Below, piece by piece: positions 1-5,844 of a DNA stretch of 6,155 bases. Position 1 is the first letter of the stretch; each line of letters begins with the position of its first letter. The stretch spans positions 1 to 6,155 of the forward strand of contig JAHJRS010000071.1 in the NCBI GenBank assembly GCA_018830845.1. Reading direction: 5' to 3'. Source of the DNA: Nanobdellota archaeon (GTDB lineage: Archaea; Nanobdellota; Nanobdellia; Pacearchaeales; GW2011-AR1). The position numbers and the translations under genes are program-made. The notes under the pieces were generated by a model that saw nothing but the letters and a program-made list of their open reading frames with translations, did no database searches and had not been told where the DNA came from.

Positions 1-8
1 ACAAAAAA

Positions 9-890
9 ATGAAAAGAAAAAAAGTTCCGTTAGTGTCTATTTTACTTATAAATTGGAATGGGTTTAAGGATTCTGTTGAATGTATAAACTCTATTTTCAA
101 GATTGATTACCCAAATTACCGGATTGTTCTCTATGACAATGGCTCAAACGAGGATGAAGCACTCAAATTAAAAAAGATATTCAAAAATAAGAAAAAAATT
201 GATTTTGTTAGGTCGGAGAAAAATTGGGGGTATGATGGGGGATGCAACAAAGCGATAGAATTTGCAAAAAGAAATCACAACCCCGATTATTATGTAATTG
301 CAAATAATGATATAACGGTTGATAAATTATTTTTAAGCGAACTTATAAAAGAGATGGAGAAAGACAAAAGGATTGGAGGGTCTTCCCCCGTAATTTATTA
401 TTATGATAAACCCAAAGAAATTTGGTGGTTTGGAGGAGTAAAATACAATCCCTGGACAGGAGGGGTTAAAGTTAATAAAAATCCGATTAGAACGGGCGAA
501 ACAGACGTAATTACTGGTTGCTTGATGGTTGTCAAAAAAGAAGTCATAGAAAAAGTTGGTTTATTAAATGAAAAGTTTTTTCTTAGCGGTCTTGATACAG
601 GGGAATATTCTATACGAATGAAAAGAGCAGGTTATAAGTTAATTTATGTTCCTTCTTCAAAAATTTGGCATAAGTGCGGGAAATCTGCATGGAACCTTGC
701 CCCAAAACAAAGATTGAAACACGAAATAGGGGGAATAATTGAGACTCTTAAAATAATTAGATGGTACCAAATCCCAACTAATTTATTGACTTTTGTTTAT
801 AATTTTGTGAAACTAAGATTGAAAGGAATTTTCATATTCATATTTAATAAAGAGAAGAGAAAAAAGTTTCTTAAAACTTTTAAAAAATAA
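9..890 (+). CDS. GT2 family glycosyltransferase (rhamnosyltransferase-like, GT-A fold)
   Basis: Likely an inverting transferase moving a sugar from a nucleotide donor onto a growing glycan at the cytoplasmic membrane face. Visible in the 293-residue product are the N-terminal VSILLINWNG strand-turn (9-18), DNGS (43-46), the GYDGGCN nucleotide-binding turn (74-80), NND (99-101) at the metal-binding DxD position, TGCLMVVKKEV (169-179), and YVPSSKIWHK (213-222), which matches the usual C-terminal yvPsA-x-xxH block. The loop that normally reads like FFLYGEDxD before the Arg reads LSGLDTGEYSIR here (192-203), so the expected ED pair is altered. The last 40 residues mix hydrophobic and basic stretches, suggesting peripheral membrane attachment. 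Length is usual for the family. The ATG at 9 gives a natural N-terminus, but only eight bases precede it, so RBS and promoter cannot be judged. It is convergent with the methyltransferase to its right. Family assignment is firm; sugar specificity is unknown. Confidence 0.93.
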   Translation: MKRKKVPLVSILLINWNGFKDSVECINSIFKIDYPNYRIVLYDNGSNEDEALKLKKIFKNKKKIDFVRSEKNWGYDGGCNKAIEFAKRNHNPDYYVIANNDITVDKLFLSELIKEMEKDKRIGGSSPVIYYYDKPKEIWWFGGVKYNPWTGGVKVNKNPIRTGETDVITGCLMVVKKEVIEKVGLLNEKFFLSGLDTGEYSIRMKRAGYKLIYVPSSKIWHKCGKSAWNLAPKQRLKHEIGGIIETLKIIRWYQIPTNLLTFVYNFVKLRLKGIFIFIFNKEKRKKFLKTFKK

Positions 891-900
891 ATTTATTTTT
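883..900. terminator. AT-only palindrome at a convergent gene junction, probable bidirectional terminator
   Basis: An 18-bp perfect palindrome, AAAAATAAATTTATTTTT, spans the stop codon of the GT2 gene and most of the 17-bp gap before the stop of the converging methyltransferase gene. Each strand reads into a T-rich tract, which suits archaeal termination at oligo-T. Because it is pure A/T, the stem would be weak and the T runs are the more likely signal. The function is inferred from position and composition. Confidence 0.5.
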
Positions 901-907
901 CAAACCT

Positions 908-1441
908 TTATTTTTCAACCCTTAGCGTTATTTCCAAAACTTTAGGGGGAATTATTTGTGAAAAAAATACATAATATCCCTTTCTAAGAAACTCTGAAAT
1001 ATTTATGAATTCCATAAACCGATATAATTTGTGGAAAAGTATTTTTCTTTTTAAAATTTTAAACCTTGCATGAGAATAATAGTTAAGTCCGTGACTTTTC
1101 TCAAAATAGTTAAAACTCATATAAGTAAAAGCTTGTTTGTGCGTTGGATCTGCAAAAGTCCAAACTCCTGGGAACAAAGGAACGATTATTTTTACAATTG
1201 CACTGGGCTTTGAGATGCGATATATTTCTTCCAAAGGTTTAACAATATCTTCTAAATGTTCCAAGACATGACTCGCGTAAACATAGTCAAATTGATTATT
1301 CTTTATCGGCCAGGGAAATGAATTAAGGTCATGAACAATATCAACCCCCCTTAGTTTAGTTCTATCAATTCCAATAATCTTGCCCCTAAAGGGAACATCT
1401 TCCTTATTGTTCCCACAGCCAATATTCAATATCTGCTTCAT
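908..1441 (-). CDS. Class I SAM-dependent methyltransferase (Methyltransf_11-like)
   Basis: Probable O-methyltransferase acting on a glycan or glycolipid intermediate. The 177-residue product has SAM motif I as LNIGCGNNK (5-13), an acidic residue after strand 2 (GIDR, 24-27), a motif II/III region DLNSFPWP (38-45), and FDYVYASHVLEHLED (51-65), the usual class I post-motif II block. The region VPLFPGVWTFADPTHKQAF (87-105), with its DPTHK sequence, resembles methyltransferases I associate with polysaccharide clusters and probably helps form the acceptor site. There is no signal peptide or membrane span, so it is cytoplasmic. It follows the GT4 gene with an ATGA overlap, which implies translational coupling. 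A G-rich tract inside the upstream gene (AGGGGG, 1450-1455) lies about 8 bases before the ATG and may act as a weak RBS. The acceptor and methylated position are unknown. Confidence 0.88.
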   Translation of the reverse strand: MKQILNIGCGNNKEDVPFRGKIIGIDRTKLRGVDIVHDLNSFPWPIKNNQFDYVYASHVLEHLEDIVKPLEEIYRISKPSAIVKIIVPLFPGVWTFADPTHKQAFTYMSFNYFEKSHGLNYYSHARFKILKRKILFHKLYRFMEFINISEFLRKGYYVFFSQIIPPKVLEITLRVEK

Positions 1442-2544
1442 TTTAAGGCCCCCCTATAAATTTCTTTAATTTTCTTATTATTCTTTTTCAAGGAAAATTT
1501 TCCGACTTCTATCTCTCTGATGCATTCTCCAGACATTTTATCTCTCAACTTTTTATCTTTTATTAAGATTTCCACTTTTCTCTCAAAATCGGAGACTATT
1601 TTTTTTGCAGGACCCTCTAAAGTCTCTCCCAGTTTTATTAATTTACCATGGTCGGCGGAAATTGGAATTAAAAAGCCCGTTTTTCCTTCCCTAATCAGTT
1701 CATTCCTGTTTGATATATCTGCTGAAATTGGGATTACACCAAAACTCATCGCTTCAGGAATAGCAAAACCAAAACTGTCTGAATAACCGGGATAAATAAA
1801 AATATGAGATTTTGAAAATATTTCAAATAGCTTTTTTTGAGGCATTAGATCATAAATTTGGATTTTTTTATTTTCAGAGTATTTTTTTCTTATATGTCCC
1901 GGGACACTTGAAACAATCACCCCACTGACATTTCTATATTTTTTTGTCAACCTATCCATAACTTCCAAGGCATGCAGCCCTCCCTTCCCATAAAAATATC
2001 TTCCAGTGTAAATAAGATTTACTCCGGAATTTTTTTTCTTAATTTTCTGGCGGGGAATAGATGGGTAAATCACCACACACTTCCCTCTTAAATCCGAAAA
2101 TTCCCTTAAAAAATCTTCTTGCATTTTCTTTGTCCAAAATATTAATTTTTTGCAATTGTTTGAAAAAAGCAATTTTCTAACTCTTTTCTTATTCTTTGCA
2201 ATTCCTCCGGAAAGCCACAATTGGCCGGGGAATTCTATATCTGCTACCCATGGTTTATCTTTGTTTCTTGAAAGACAATGAGCGCAATGGATTAAATCAT
2301 AATTCCCTTTTGGACTTGAATGAGAATTTGGAAAAGAGGGGAAAAAGGAATTAACAATCTTTTTAAAATATACTTTTGACCACCTCATAATTTCTATAAA
2401 TTTTTTATTAGTGGAAACCCCTTTCTGTTTCGAGATGTTTTGATATTCAATACCTTTGGAAGGAGAAGATATGAGATATTTGTAGTAGGGGGAATCTGGA
2501 AATATCCAAGGGTATTGCAAATAAACTTTTATCGTCTTCTTCAT
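1438..2544 (-). CDS. GT4 family glycosyltransferase (GT-B fold)
   Basis: A retaining-type transferase of 368 residues, a normal length for GT4. The C-terminal donor-binding Rossmann domain is clear: LIYTGRYFYGKGGLHALEVM (177-196) is the GR-x-x-x-KG block, and DSFGFAIPEAMSFGVIPISA (256-275) followed by NELIREGKTGFLI (281-293) is the nucleotide-sugar loop. In the EX7E motif the first acid is Asp256 instead of Glu, with Glu264 as the second. The N-terminal acceptor half is divergent; the segment NYDLIHCAHC (81-90) and the ADIEFPGQLWLSG stretch (101-113) are its recognisable parts, and residues about 60-80 are Ser/Pro-rich. No membrane span is evident. It is the first gene of a two-gene minus-strand unit and overlaps the downstream methyltransferase by 4 bases (ATGA). 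No Shine-Dalgarno precedes the ATG at 2544, which fits leaderless transcription from the palindromic TATA box. Donor and acceptor are unknown. Confidence 0.92.
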   Translation of the reverse strand: MKKTIKVYLQYPWIFPDSPYYKYLISSPSKGIEYQNISKQKGVSTNKKFIEIMRWSKVYFKKIVNSFFPSFPNSHSSPKGNYDLIHCAHCLSRNKDKPWVADIEFPGQLWLSGGIAKNKKRVRKLLFSNNCKKLIFWTKKMQEDFLREFSDLRGKCVVIYPSIPRQKIKKKNSGVNLIYTGRYFYGKGGLHALEVMDRLTKKYRNVSGVIVSSVPGHIRKKYSENKKIQIYDLMPQKKLFEIFSKSHIFIYPGYSDSFGFAIPEAMSFGVIPISADISNRNELIREGKTGFLIPISADHGKLIKLGETLEGPAKKIVSDFERKVEILIKDKKLRDKMSGECIREIEVGKFSLKKNNKKIKEIYRGALK

Positions 2545-2596
2545 AAATTAACAACCCAAACAATCTTTATAAATAATATTCTTCTTTGGAGGATTA
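2545..2596. promoter_or_regulatory. Divergent promoter region with a centred palindromic TATA box
   Basis: The 52 bp separate two divergent starts, the ATG at 2544 on minus and the ATG at 2597 on plus. TTTATAAA (2566-2573) is self-complementary, so it reads as the same TATA box on both strands. Its centre (2569.5) lies about 25 bases from one start and 27 from the other, the distance at which an archaeal TATA box would place transcription starts at or next to each ATG. This suggests one box serving both genes with leaderless or near-leaderless transcripts. BRE sequence is not convincing on either side. The reading is inferred from spacing. Confidence 0.5.
2588..2592 (+). promoter_or_regulatory. 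Shine-Dalgarno site (GGAGG) for the FkbM methyltransferase gene
   Basis: GGAGG lies four bases before the ATG at 2597 and is the only strong ribosome binding site in the window. It supports this start. It also conflicts with a strictly leaderless transcript from the central TATA box, since it would then lie upstream of the RNA 5' end. A weaker AT box overlapping the opposite gene start (CATAAATTA, 2542-2550) would give a leader of roughly 25 bases that includes this site. Confidence 0.65.
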
Positions 2597-3373
2597 ATGA
2601 ATATTCAAGAAATGTTTAAACACCGTCTGAGGGATTTTGACTCTGTATTCAGGGCCGATAAAAAAATGGATTTATTAAAATATATAATTATAAGGTCATG
2701 GTACAAAATTTTAGGCAAAGATGAAAATGATTTAAAGGAAATGATTCCAGATTCTTATTCCTCCCTAAAAGGGTTTAGGTTCCTTTCAAGGGGAAGAACT
2801 CTCGACTTTCTTTTTTATTCAAAATATTATGAACCAGAGACAACTAATTATTTGCTGAAAAATTCCGGGAGAATTTTTTTGGATATAGGCTCCCACATAG
2901 GAAGATTTGCCGTTTTGGGATCAAAAAAATTTAAAAAAGTTTTTGCGTTTGAAGCAAATCCAAAAAATTATGAAATTTTGGTAAAGAATTTAAAAATTAA
3001 TTCTATAGAAAATGTTACCCCCATAAATCTTGCAATTTCAAACAAAGAGAAAAATTTGCTTATGGATATGCCTGATTTAAACACTGGAGCAACAAGAATT
3101 TCAGAGAAGGGAAATATAAAAACAAAATCTGTAACCCTTGACAAATTTCTTAAAAAAAGGGGCATCTCTTATGGGGAAGTGGATTTTTTACTTATAGATG
3201 TAGAAGGCCATGAAGACAAAGTTTTCGACGGGGGAAATAAATTTTTAAAAAAAACCAATGCAAAAATAATTGTAGAATGTTTTGATATTGAAAAAATAGA
3301 AAAACAACTTGGAAAATATGGGTATAAAAAAAAGAAGTGTTTTGACTTTTACAATTATTTATTTGTGAAATAA
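2597..3373 (+). CDS. FkbM family SAM-dependent methyltransferase
   Basis: FkbM-family enzymes O-methylate hydroxyls of polyketides, sugars and glycans. The 258-residue product has motif I as FLDIGSHIGRFAVLGSK (94-110), the FEANPKNYEIL acidic loop (118-128) contacting SAM ribose, NLAISNK (144-150), the VTLDKFL helix start (179-185), and the family signature DFLLIDVEGHEDKVFDGG (196-213) around IDVEGHE. Residues 1-90 form a helical cap typical of the longer family members, with SYSSLKGFRFLSRGR (53-67) before the catalytic core. No signal peptide or membrane segment is seen, so it is cytoplasmic. It is a single-gene unit with its own GGAGG, divergent from the GT4 gene and convergent with the next methyltransferase. 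The natural substrate is probably a sugar hydroxyl, judging only from its glycosyltransferase neighbours. Confidence 0.93.
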   Translation: MNIQEMFKHRLRDFDSVFRADKKMDLLKYIIIRSWYKILGKDENDLKEMIPDSYSSLKGFRFLSRGRTLDFLFYSKYYEPETTNYLLKNSGRIFLDIGSHIGRFAVLGSKKFKKVFAFEANPKNYEILVKNLKINSIENVTPINLAISNKEKNLLMDMPDLNTGATRISEKGNIKTKSVTLDKFLKKRGISYGEVDFLLIDVEGHEDKVFDGGNKFLKKTNAKIIVECFDIEKIEKQLGKYGYKKKKCFDFYNYLFVK

Positions 3374-3403
3374 TTTTGATTATTATTTTTTATTTTTTCA
3401 CAA
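3363..3403. terminator. Inverted repeat and T-tracts at a convergent junction, probable bidirectional terminator
   Basis: TTGTGAAA (3363-3370) is repeated inverted as TTTCACAA (3396-3403), and inside it AAATAAT (3368-3374) pairs with ATTATTT (3382-3388). The 16-bp gap between the two stops is T-rich on + and flows into TTTTTATTTTTT (3386-3398, with one A). Part of the repeat arises because both converging proteins end in Val-Lys codons. T-tract termination of the FkbM transcript is plausible. On the minus strand the signal is weaker. Confidence 0.4.
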
Positions 3404-3932
3404 TCCACCAGTCCATTGCCTGGATATTTGGATTAAGGTCTTTCTCCTGAACAAATTCACAAAAAGATTTACTAACTCCTGGCCATGAAATATCGTGCCC
3501 TGCAAGAATGCCCTCCTTTTTTAACTTTTTCCAATAAATTTCCATATCTTTTTTTACATATTTATATTCATGATTTCCGTCTAAATAAATGAAATCTAAT
3601 TCTTCTGGAATGAATTTCCACGCTTCATCCGAAAATTTCTTTATATAAATTGTTCTGTTTGAATATTTTTTTAATCTTCTTTTCGCAGACTTAAAATTTT
3701 TATCCGTATTCTTAGAGGCGGTATCCTCTTTGTAATCCCCATAGGCTTCATATGGATCTATAAGATAAATCCTTTTTATCTTTAATTTTTCTAGCATATT
3801 TAATGCATTTTCTCCTTTGTAAGTGCCTATTTCCGCAACAACTATTTCCTTCCCCCTGAAATAATTTCTTGCGAATTTAACTGAAGTTCTTAAAGGATAT
3901 TTAATAACAATACCTATTTCAAATTTTTTCAT
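3390..3932 (-). CDS. Class I methyltransferase, Methyltransf_24/TylF-like
   Basis: Probable SAM-dependent O-methyltransferase of 180 residues. Motif I is AEIGTYKGENA (33-43), the strand-2 acid is LIDPYEAYG (57-65), and DFIYLDGNHEYKYVKKD (113-129) with ILAGHDISWPGVSKSFCEF (142-160) matches the D-G-x-H and GHD blocks of the Methyltransf_24/CmcI/TylF-type group. Asp118, His121, His146 and Asp147 could bind a metal ion, as in metal-dependent macrolide-sugar methyltransferases; this is inference. The C-terminus WWIVKK is typical of small members. I chose the ATG at 3932; an in-frame TTG lies one codon upstream at 3935, and the frame stays open without another ATG back to the stop of the preceding GT4 gene. 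No clear RBS is present. It is the last gene of the minus-strand run, 93 bp after the GT4 stop. The substrate is unknown. Confidence 0.88.
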   Translation of the reverse strand: MKKFEIGIVIKYPLRTSVKFARNYFRGKEIVVAEIGTYKGENALNMLEKLKIKRIYLIDPYEAYGDYKEDTASKNTDKNFKSAKRRLKKYSNRTIYIKKFSDEAWKFIPEELDFIYLDGNHEYKYVKKDMEIYWKKLKKEGILAGHDISWPGVSKSFCEFVQEKDLNPNIQAMDWWIVKK

Positions 3933-4025
3933 CAACCATGTATTTAATATTGAAAAGGGCCTTTTTATTGAGATACCATTGCTATTAAAACGATTTTCCT
4001 TTTTTTTATTTCGGGGGGGGGTATT
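3933..4025 (-). other. Intergenic spacer with a nine-base G/C homopolymer
   Basis: This gap is the longest in the window. On + it contains nine consecutive G (4013-4021) beside a T-rich tract, read on minus as C9 followed by A-rich sequence just after the GT4 stop. No T-run terminator follows the GT4 gene on minus, so read-through into the methyltransferase is likely. ATAAAAAG on minus (about 3960-3967) sits roughly 28-30 bases before the ATG at 3932 and is a weak TATA candidate for a secondary promoter. Confidence 0.4.
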
Positions 4026-5162
4026 TCATGCCCTCAATACCCCTTCAATTTCTTTTATAAAATCATTTAATTTTATTTTCTTTTTTGATTTGGGATACTT
4101 TTTATTTATGAAGTTTTCCAATTCCTTCCCAATTTCCCTTACCATTTCTTTTCTGCTATGCTTTTCTTTTATCTTATGAAATAAAGGGTTGTCTTTTATT
4201 AAATCAACAAATCCTCCCTCATCTACTGCAATTAAAGGTTTCCCCCTCCCGATAACTTCTAAAGGAACAATACCAAAATCTTCCTGGTATCCGACAAAAA
4301 CCCCTGCAAGAGAACCGGAGTACAATTCACCCAACTCTTCATTTGAGAGGTTAGACCTTATTTCGATATTTTTTCCTTTGATTCCCCTTACAATCTCATT
4401 ATAATACTTTTCATTGTCTGCCGCTCCAACTAAAATAAGCCGAAATTCGGGATGAACTTTTGAAAAATTGTTAAAAGCCTCAATAAGCTCTTTTTGCCTT
4501 TTGGGGGGGTTTATTCTTGAGACATATAAAAAATAATTACCTTTTTTGATTAGAGATTTTTTAGGGATTTCAACTGGAGGGTAAATAACATAATTTTCTT
4601 TATTCCCAATTAAATTGTGCTCTTTTGCCCTTTGTTTACTTAACTCAGAATTAAATATGATGTGATCTATCCTCTTCCAGGCCATTTTTTCAAAGAATCG
4701 GTAAACTTTTACTGCAGAAAGATAAAAAACTCTTGAAAGAAAAGTTTTATGCCTGTTTTCCAAATTCCACTCCATGATTTTTTCATTGGCCTCCCTTAAA
4801 GGAGTGTGAACATATGCATAAGTTTCACCTTTTTTATAATTTCTAAAAGATATGAATTCTCCAACCCCCGAAGTTGAAATTAAAAATTTATCATATCTCT
4901 CTAAATGGATTTTGCTAAAAAAACTAAGAAACAAAAAAATCCCTCTCAAAAAGTGTGTTCTTGACAATTTTTTAAAAAACTTCGGAGATAAAACTTTAAT
5001 TTTTAATTTTTTGAATTCTGGAAATGTCTTCTCTTTATCATAAATCCAGGTGTAAAGATGGACCTGTGCATTAAGATCCTTAGCTAACTTTAAAACAACC
5101 CCCTCGGCGCCTCCTCTAGATTTTATCCATGGATGGAATAGTGCAATTTTTTGTTTTTTCAT
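4026..5162 (-). CDS. GT4 family glycosyltransferase (ALG2/mannosyltransferase-like)
   Basis: Retaining GT-B transferase of 378 residues, probably adding a hexose such as mannose to a lipid-linked oligosaccharide at the cytoplasmic membrane face. Visible are FHPWIKSRGGAEGVVLKLAK (9-28) with the GGAE donor-phosphate loop, the hydrophobic-basic stretch FLRGIFLFLSFFSKIHLERY (71-90) suited to membrane docking, AYVHTPLREAN (116-126), the YVHTP-R block seen in ALG2-like mannosyltransferases, NSELSKQRAKEH (171-182), YPPVE (194-198), YVSRINPPKRQKELIEAF (213-230), and EDFGIVPLEVIGRGKPLIAV (294-313) carrying an intact EX7E (Glu294, Glu302), followed by DEGGFVDLI (314-322). The start at 5162 gives a typical N-terminus, but the 17-bp gap upstream is pure A/T with no RBS. 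It sits in the same minus-strand run as the STT3-like gene. The mannose assignment is only a similarity-based guess. Confidence 0.93.
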   Translation of the reverse strand: MKKQKIALFHPWIKSRGGAEGVVLKLAKDLNAQVHLYTWIYDKEKTFPEFKKLKIKVLSPKFFKKLSRTHFLRGIFLFLSFFSKIHLERYDKFLISTSGVGEFISFRNYKKGETYAYVHTPLREANEKIMEWNLENRHKTFLSRVFYLSAVKVYRFFEKMAWKRIDHIIFNSELSKQRAKEHNLIGNKENYVIYPPVEIPKKSLIKKGNYFLYVSRINPPKRQKELIEAFNNFSKVHPEFRLILVGAADNEKYYNEIVRGIKGKNIEIRSNLSNEELGELYSGSLAGVFVGYQEDFGIVPLEVIGRGKPLIAVDEGGFVDLIKDNPLFHKIKEKHSRKEMVREIGKELENFINKKYPKSKKKIKLNDFIKEIEGVLRA

Positions 5163-5179
5163 TTTAAATAAATTTTATT

Positions 5180-5809
5180 TTACCCCACTTTTTCGGCTAA
5201 AATCACCCAATCACAAAACCCTTTTAATTCTTTTGAAAATGAAATTTTATTCAGCCTAAAAAGATATTGAAGAAAAACATTAATCCATCTGTTTAACACC
5301 CATATAAAATTCCCAATTACATAATATTCTTTAACCTCAAGACCATTTCTCTTCATTTTATCCCAAAGCTCTTTTTGGGTATAATGGTGATGCCTTTGTC
5401 CTCCTAAAAATTTCCATCTGACCCATGCGGGATCCCAAAATTCAAAAAAAGGAACATTTCTTGGAGTACTTAAAATCAATTTTCCTCCATTTTTCAGGGA
5501 TTTTGAAATATTTTTAAGTGCCAATTCATCGTTAGAGATATGTTCAAGAACTTCTCCAAAAATAACCCAGTCAAATTTCCTATTAAAAGGAATCTTTTTT
5601 GTCACATCCCCCTGCTTCAAATTCAATTTTTTGTCTGACATTTTCAATTTCTCTTCATCAATATCCATCCCAAAAGCATTTACTCCTCTTTTTCTCAGTT
5701 CTGATACTTTTGCCCCCCTCCAACACCCAATATCCAGAACCAAATCCCCTTTTGAAATTGAATTTTCCCAATAATTCCTTTTTCCAACAAAGACTTCTTT
5801 CATCACCAT
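5180..5809 (-). CDS. Class I SAM-dependent methyltransferase (Methyltransf_11/UbiG-like)
   Basis: Likely small-molecule or glycan O-methyltransferase of 209 residues. SAM motif I is VLDIGCWRGAKVSEL (24-38), the strand-2 acid lies in GMDIDEEKL (47-55), GDVTKKIPF (67-75) is the motif II equivalent, FDWVIFGEVLEHI (79-91) is the post-motif II block, and LKNGGKLILSTPRNVPF (105-121) is motif III with the usual NGG turn. RHHHYTQKEL (139-148) is the substrate-side segment common to lipid- and sugar-linked members. Residues 163-185 are aromatic and hydrophobic and may dock on the membrane near a lipid-linked glycan. Two starts are possible: ATG at 5809 or the second in-frame ATG at 5803. No good RBS is present. 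TTTTAAA on minus (about 5825-5831) is spaced for a near-leaderless start. It follows the STT3-like gene by 35 bp and precedes the GT4 gene by 17 bp. Confidence 0.9.
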   Translation of the reverse strand: MVMKEVFVGKRNYWENSISKGDLVLDIGCWRGAKVSELRKRGVNAFGMDIDEEKLKMSDKKLNLKQGDVTKKIPFNRKFDWVIFGEVLEHISNDELALKNISKSLKNGGKLILSTPRNVPFFEFWDPAWVRWKFLGGQRHHHYTQKELWDKMKRNGLEVKEYYVIGNFIWVLNRWINVFLQYLFRLNKISFSKELKGFCDWVILAEKVG

Positions 5810-5844
5810 ACAAGAAATTATTAGTTTAAAAGAATTGTCAAACC

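Noticed and set aside
1520..1786. Plus-strand open frame of 88 codons
   Set aside because: It is antisense to the conserved C-terminal domain of the GT4 gene at 1438-2544, has low-complexity Ser/Phe/Ile content and shows no motif.
2968..3165. Minus-strand open frame of 65 codons
   Set aside because: It lies opposite the FkbM catalytic core and is a Phe-rich mirror of Lys-rich coding.
3979..4404. Two plus-strand open frames opposite the end of the second GT4 gene
   Set aside because: Both are hydrophobic or Ser/Pro-rich mirror frames of a well-supported gene. The first looks membrane-like only because Lys codons read as Phe on the other strand.
4852..5043. Plus-strand open frame of 63 codons
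   Set aside because: It is antisense to the N-terminal half of the GT4 gene at 4026-5162, with no RBS and no family resemblance.
5599..5829. Plus-strand open frame of 76 codons
   Set aside because: It is antisense to SAM motif I of the methyltransferase at 5180-5809 and has low-complexity composition.
5813..5841. Bacterial-type promoter on minus, TTGACA followed by TAATTT/TAATAA
   Set aside because: The spacing between the hexamers is about 12-15 bases rather than 17, and the rest of the window points to archaeal promoters.
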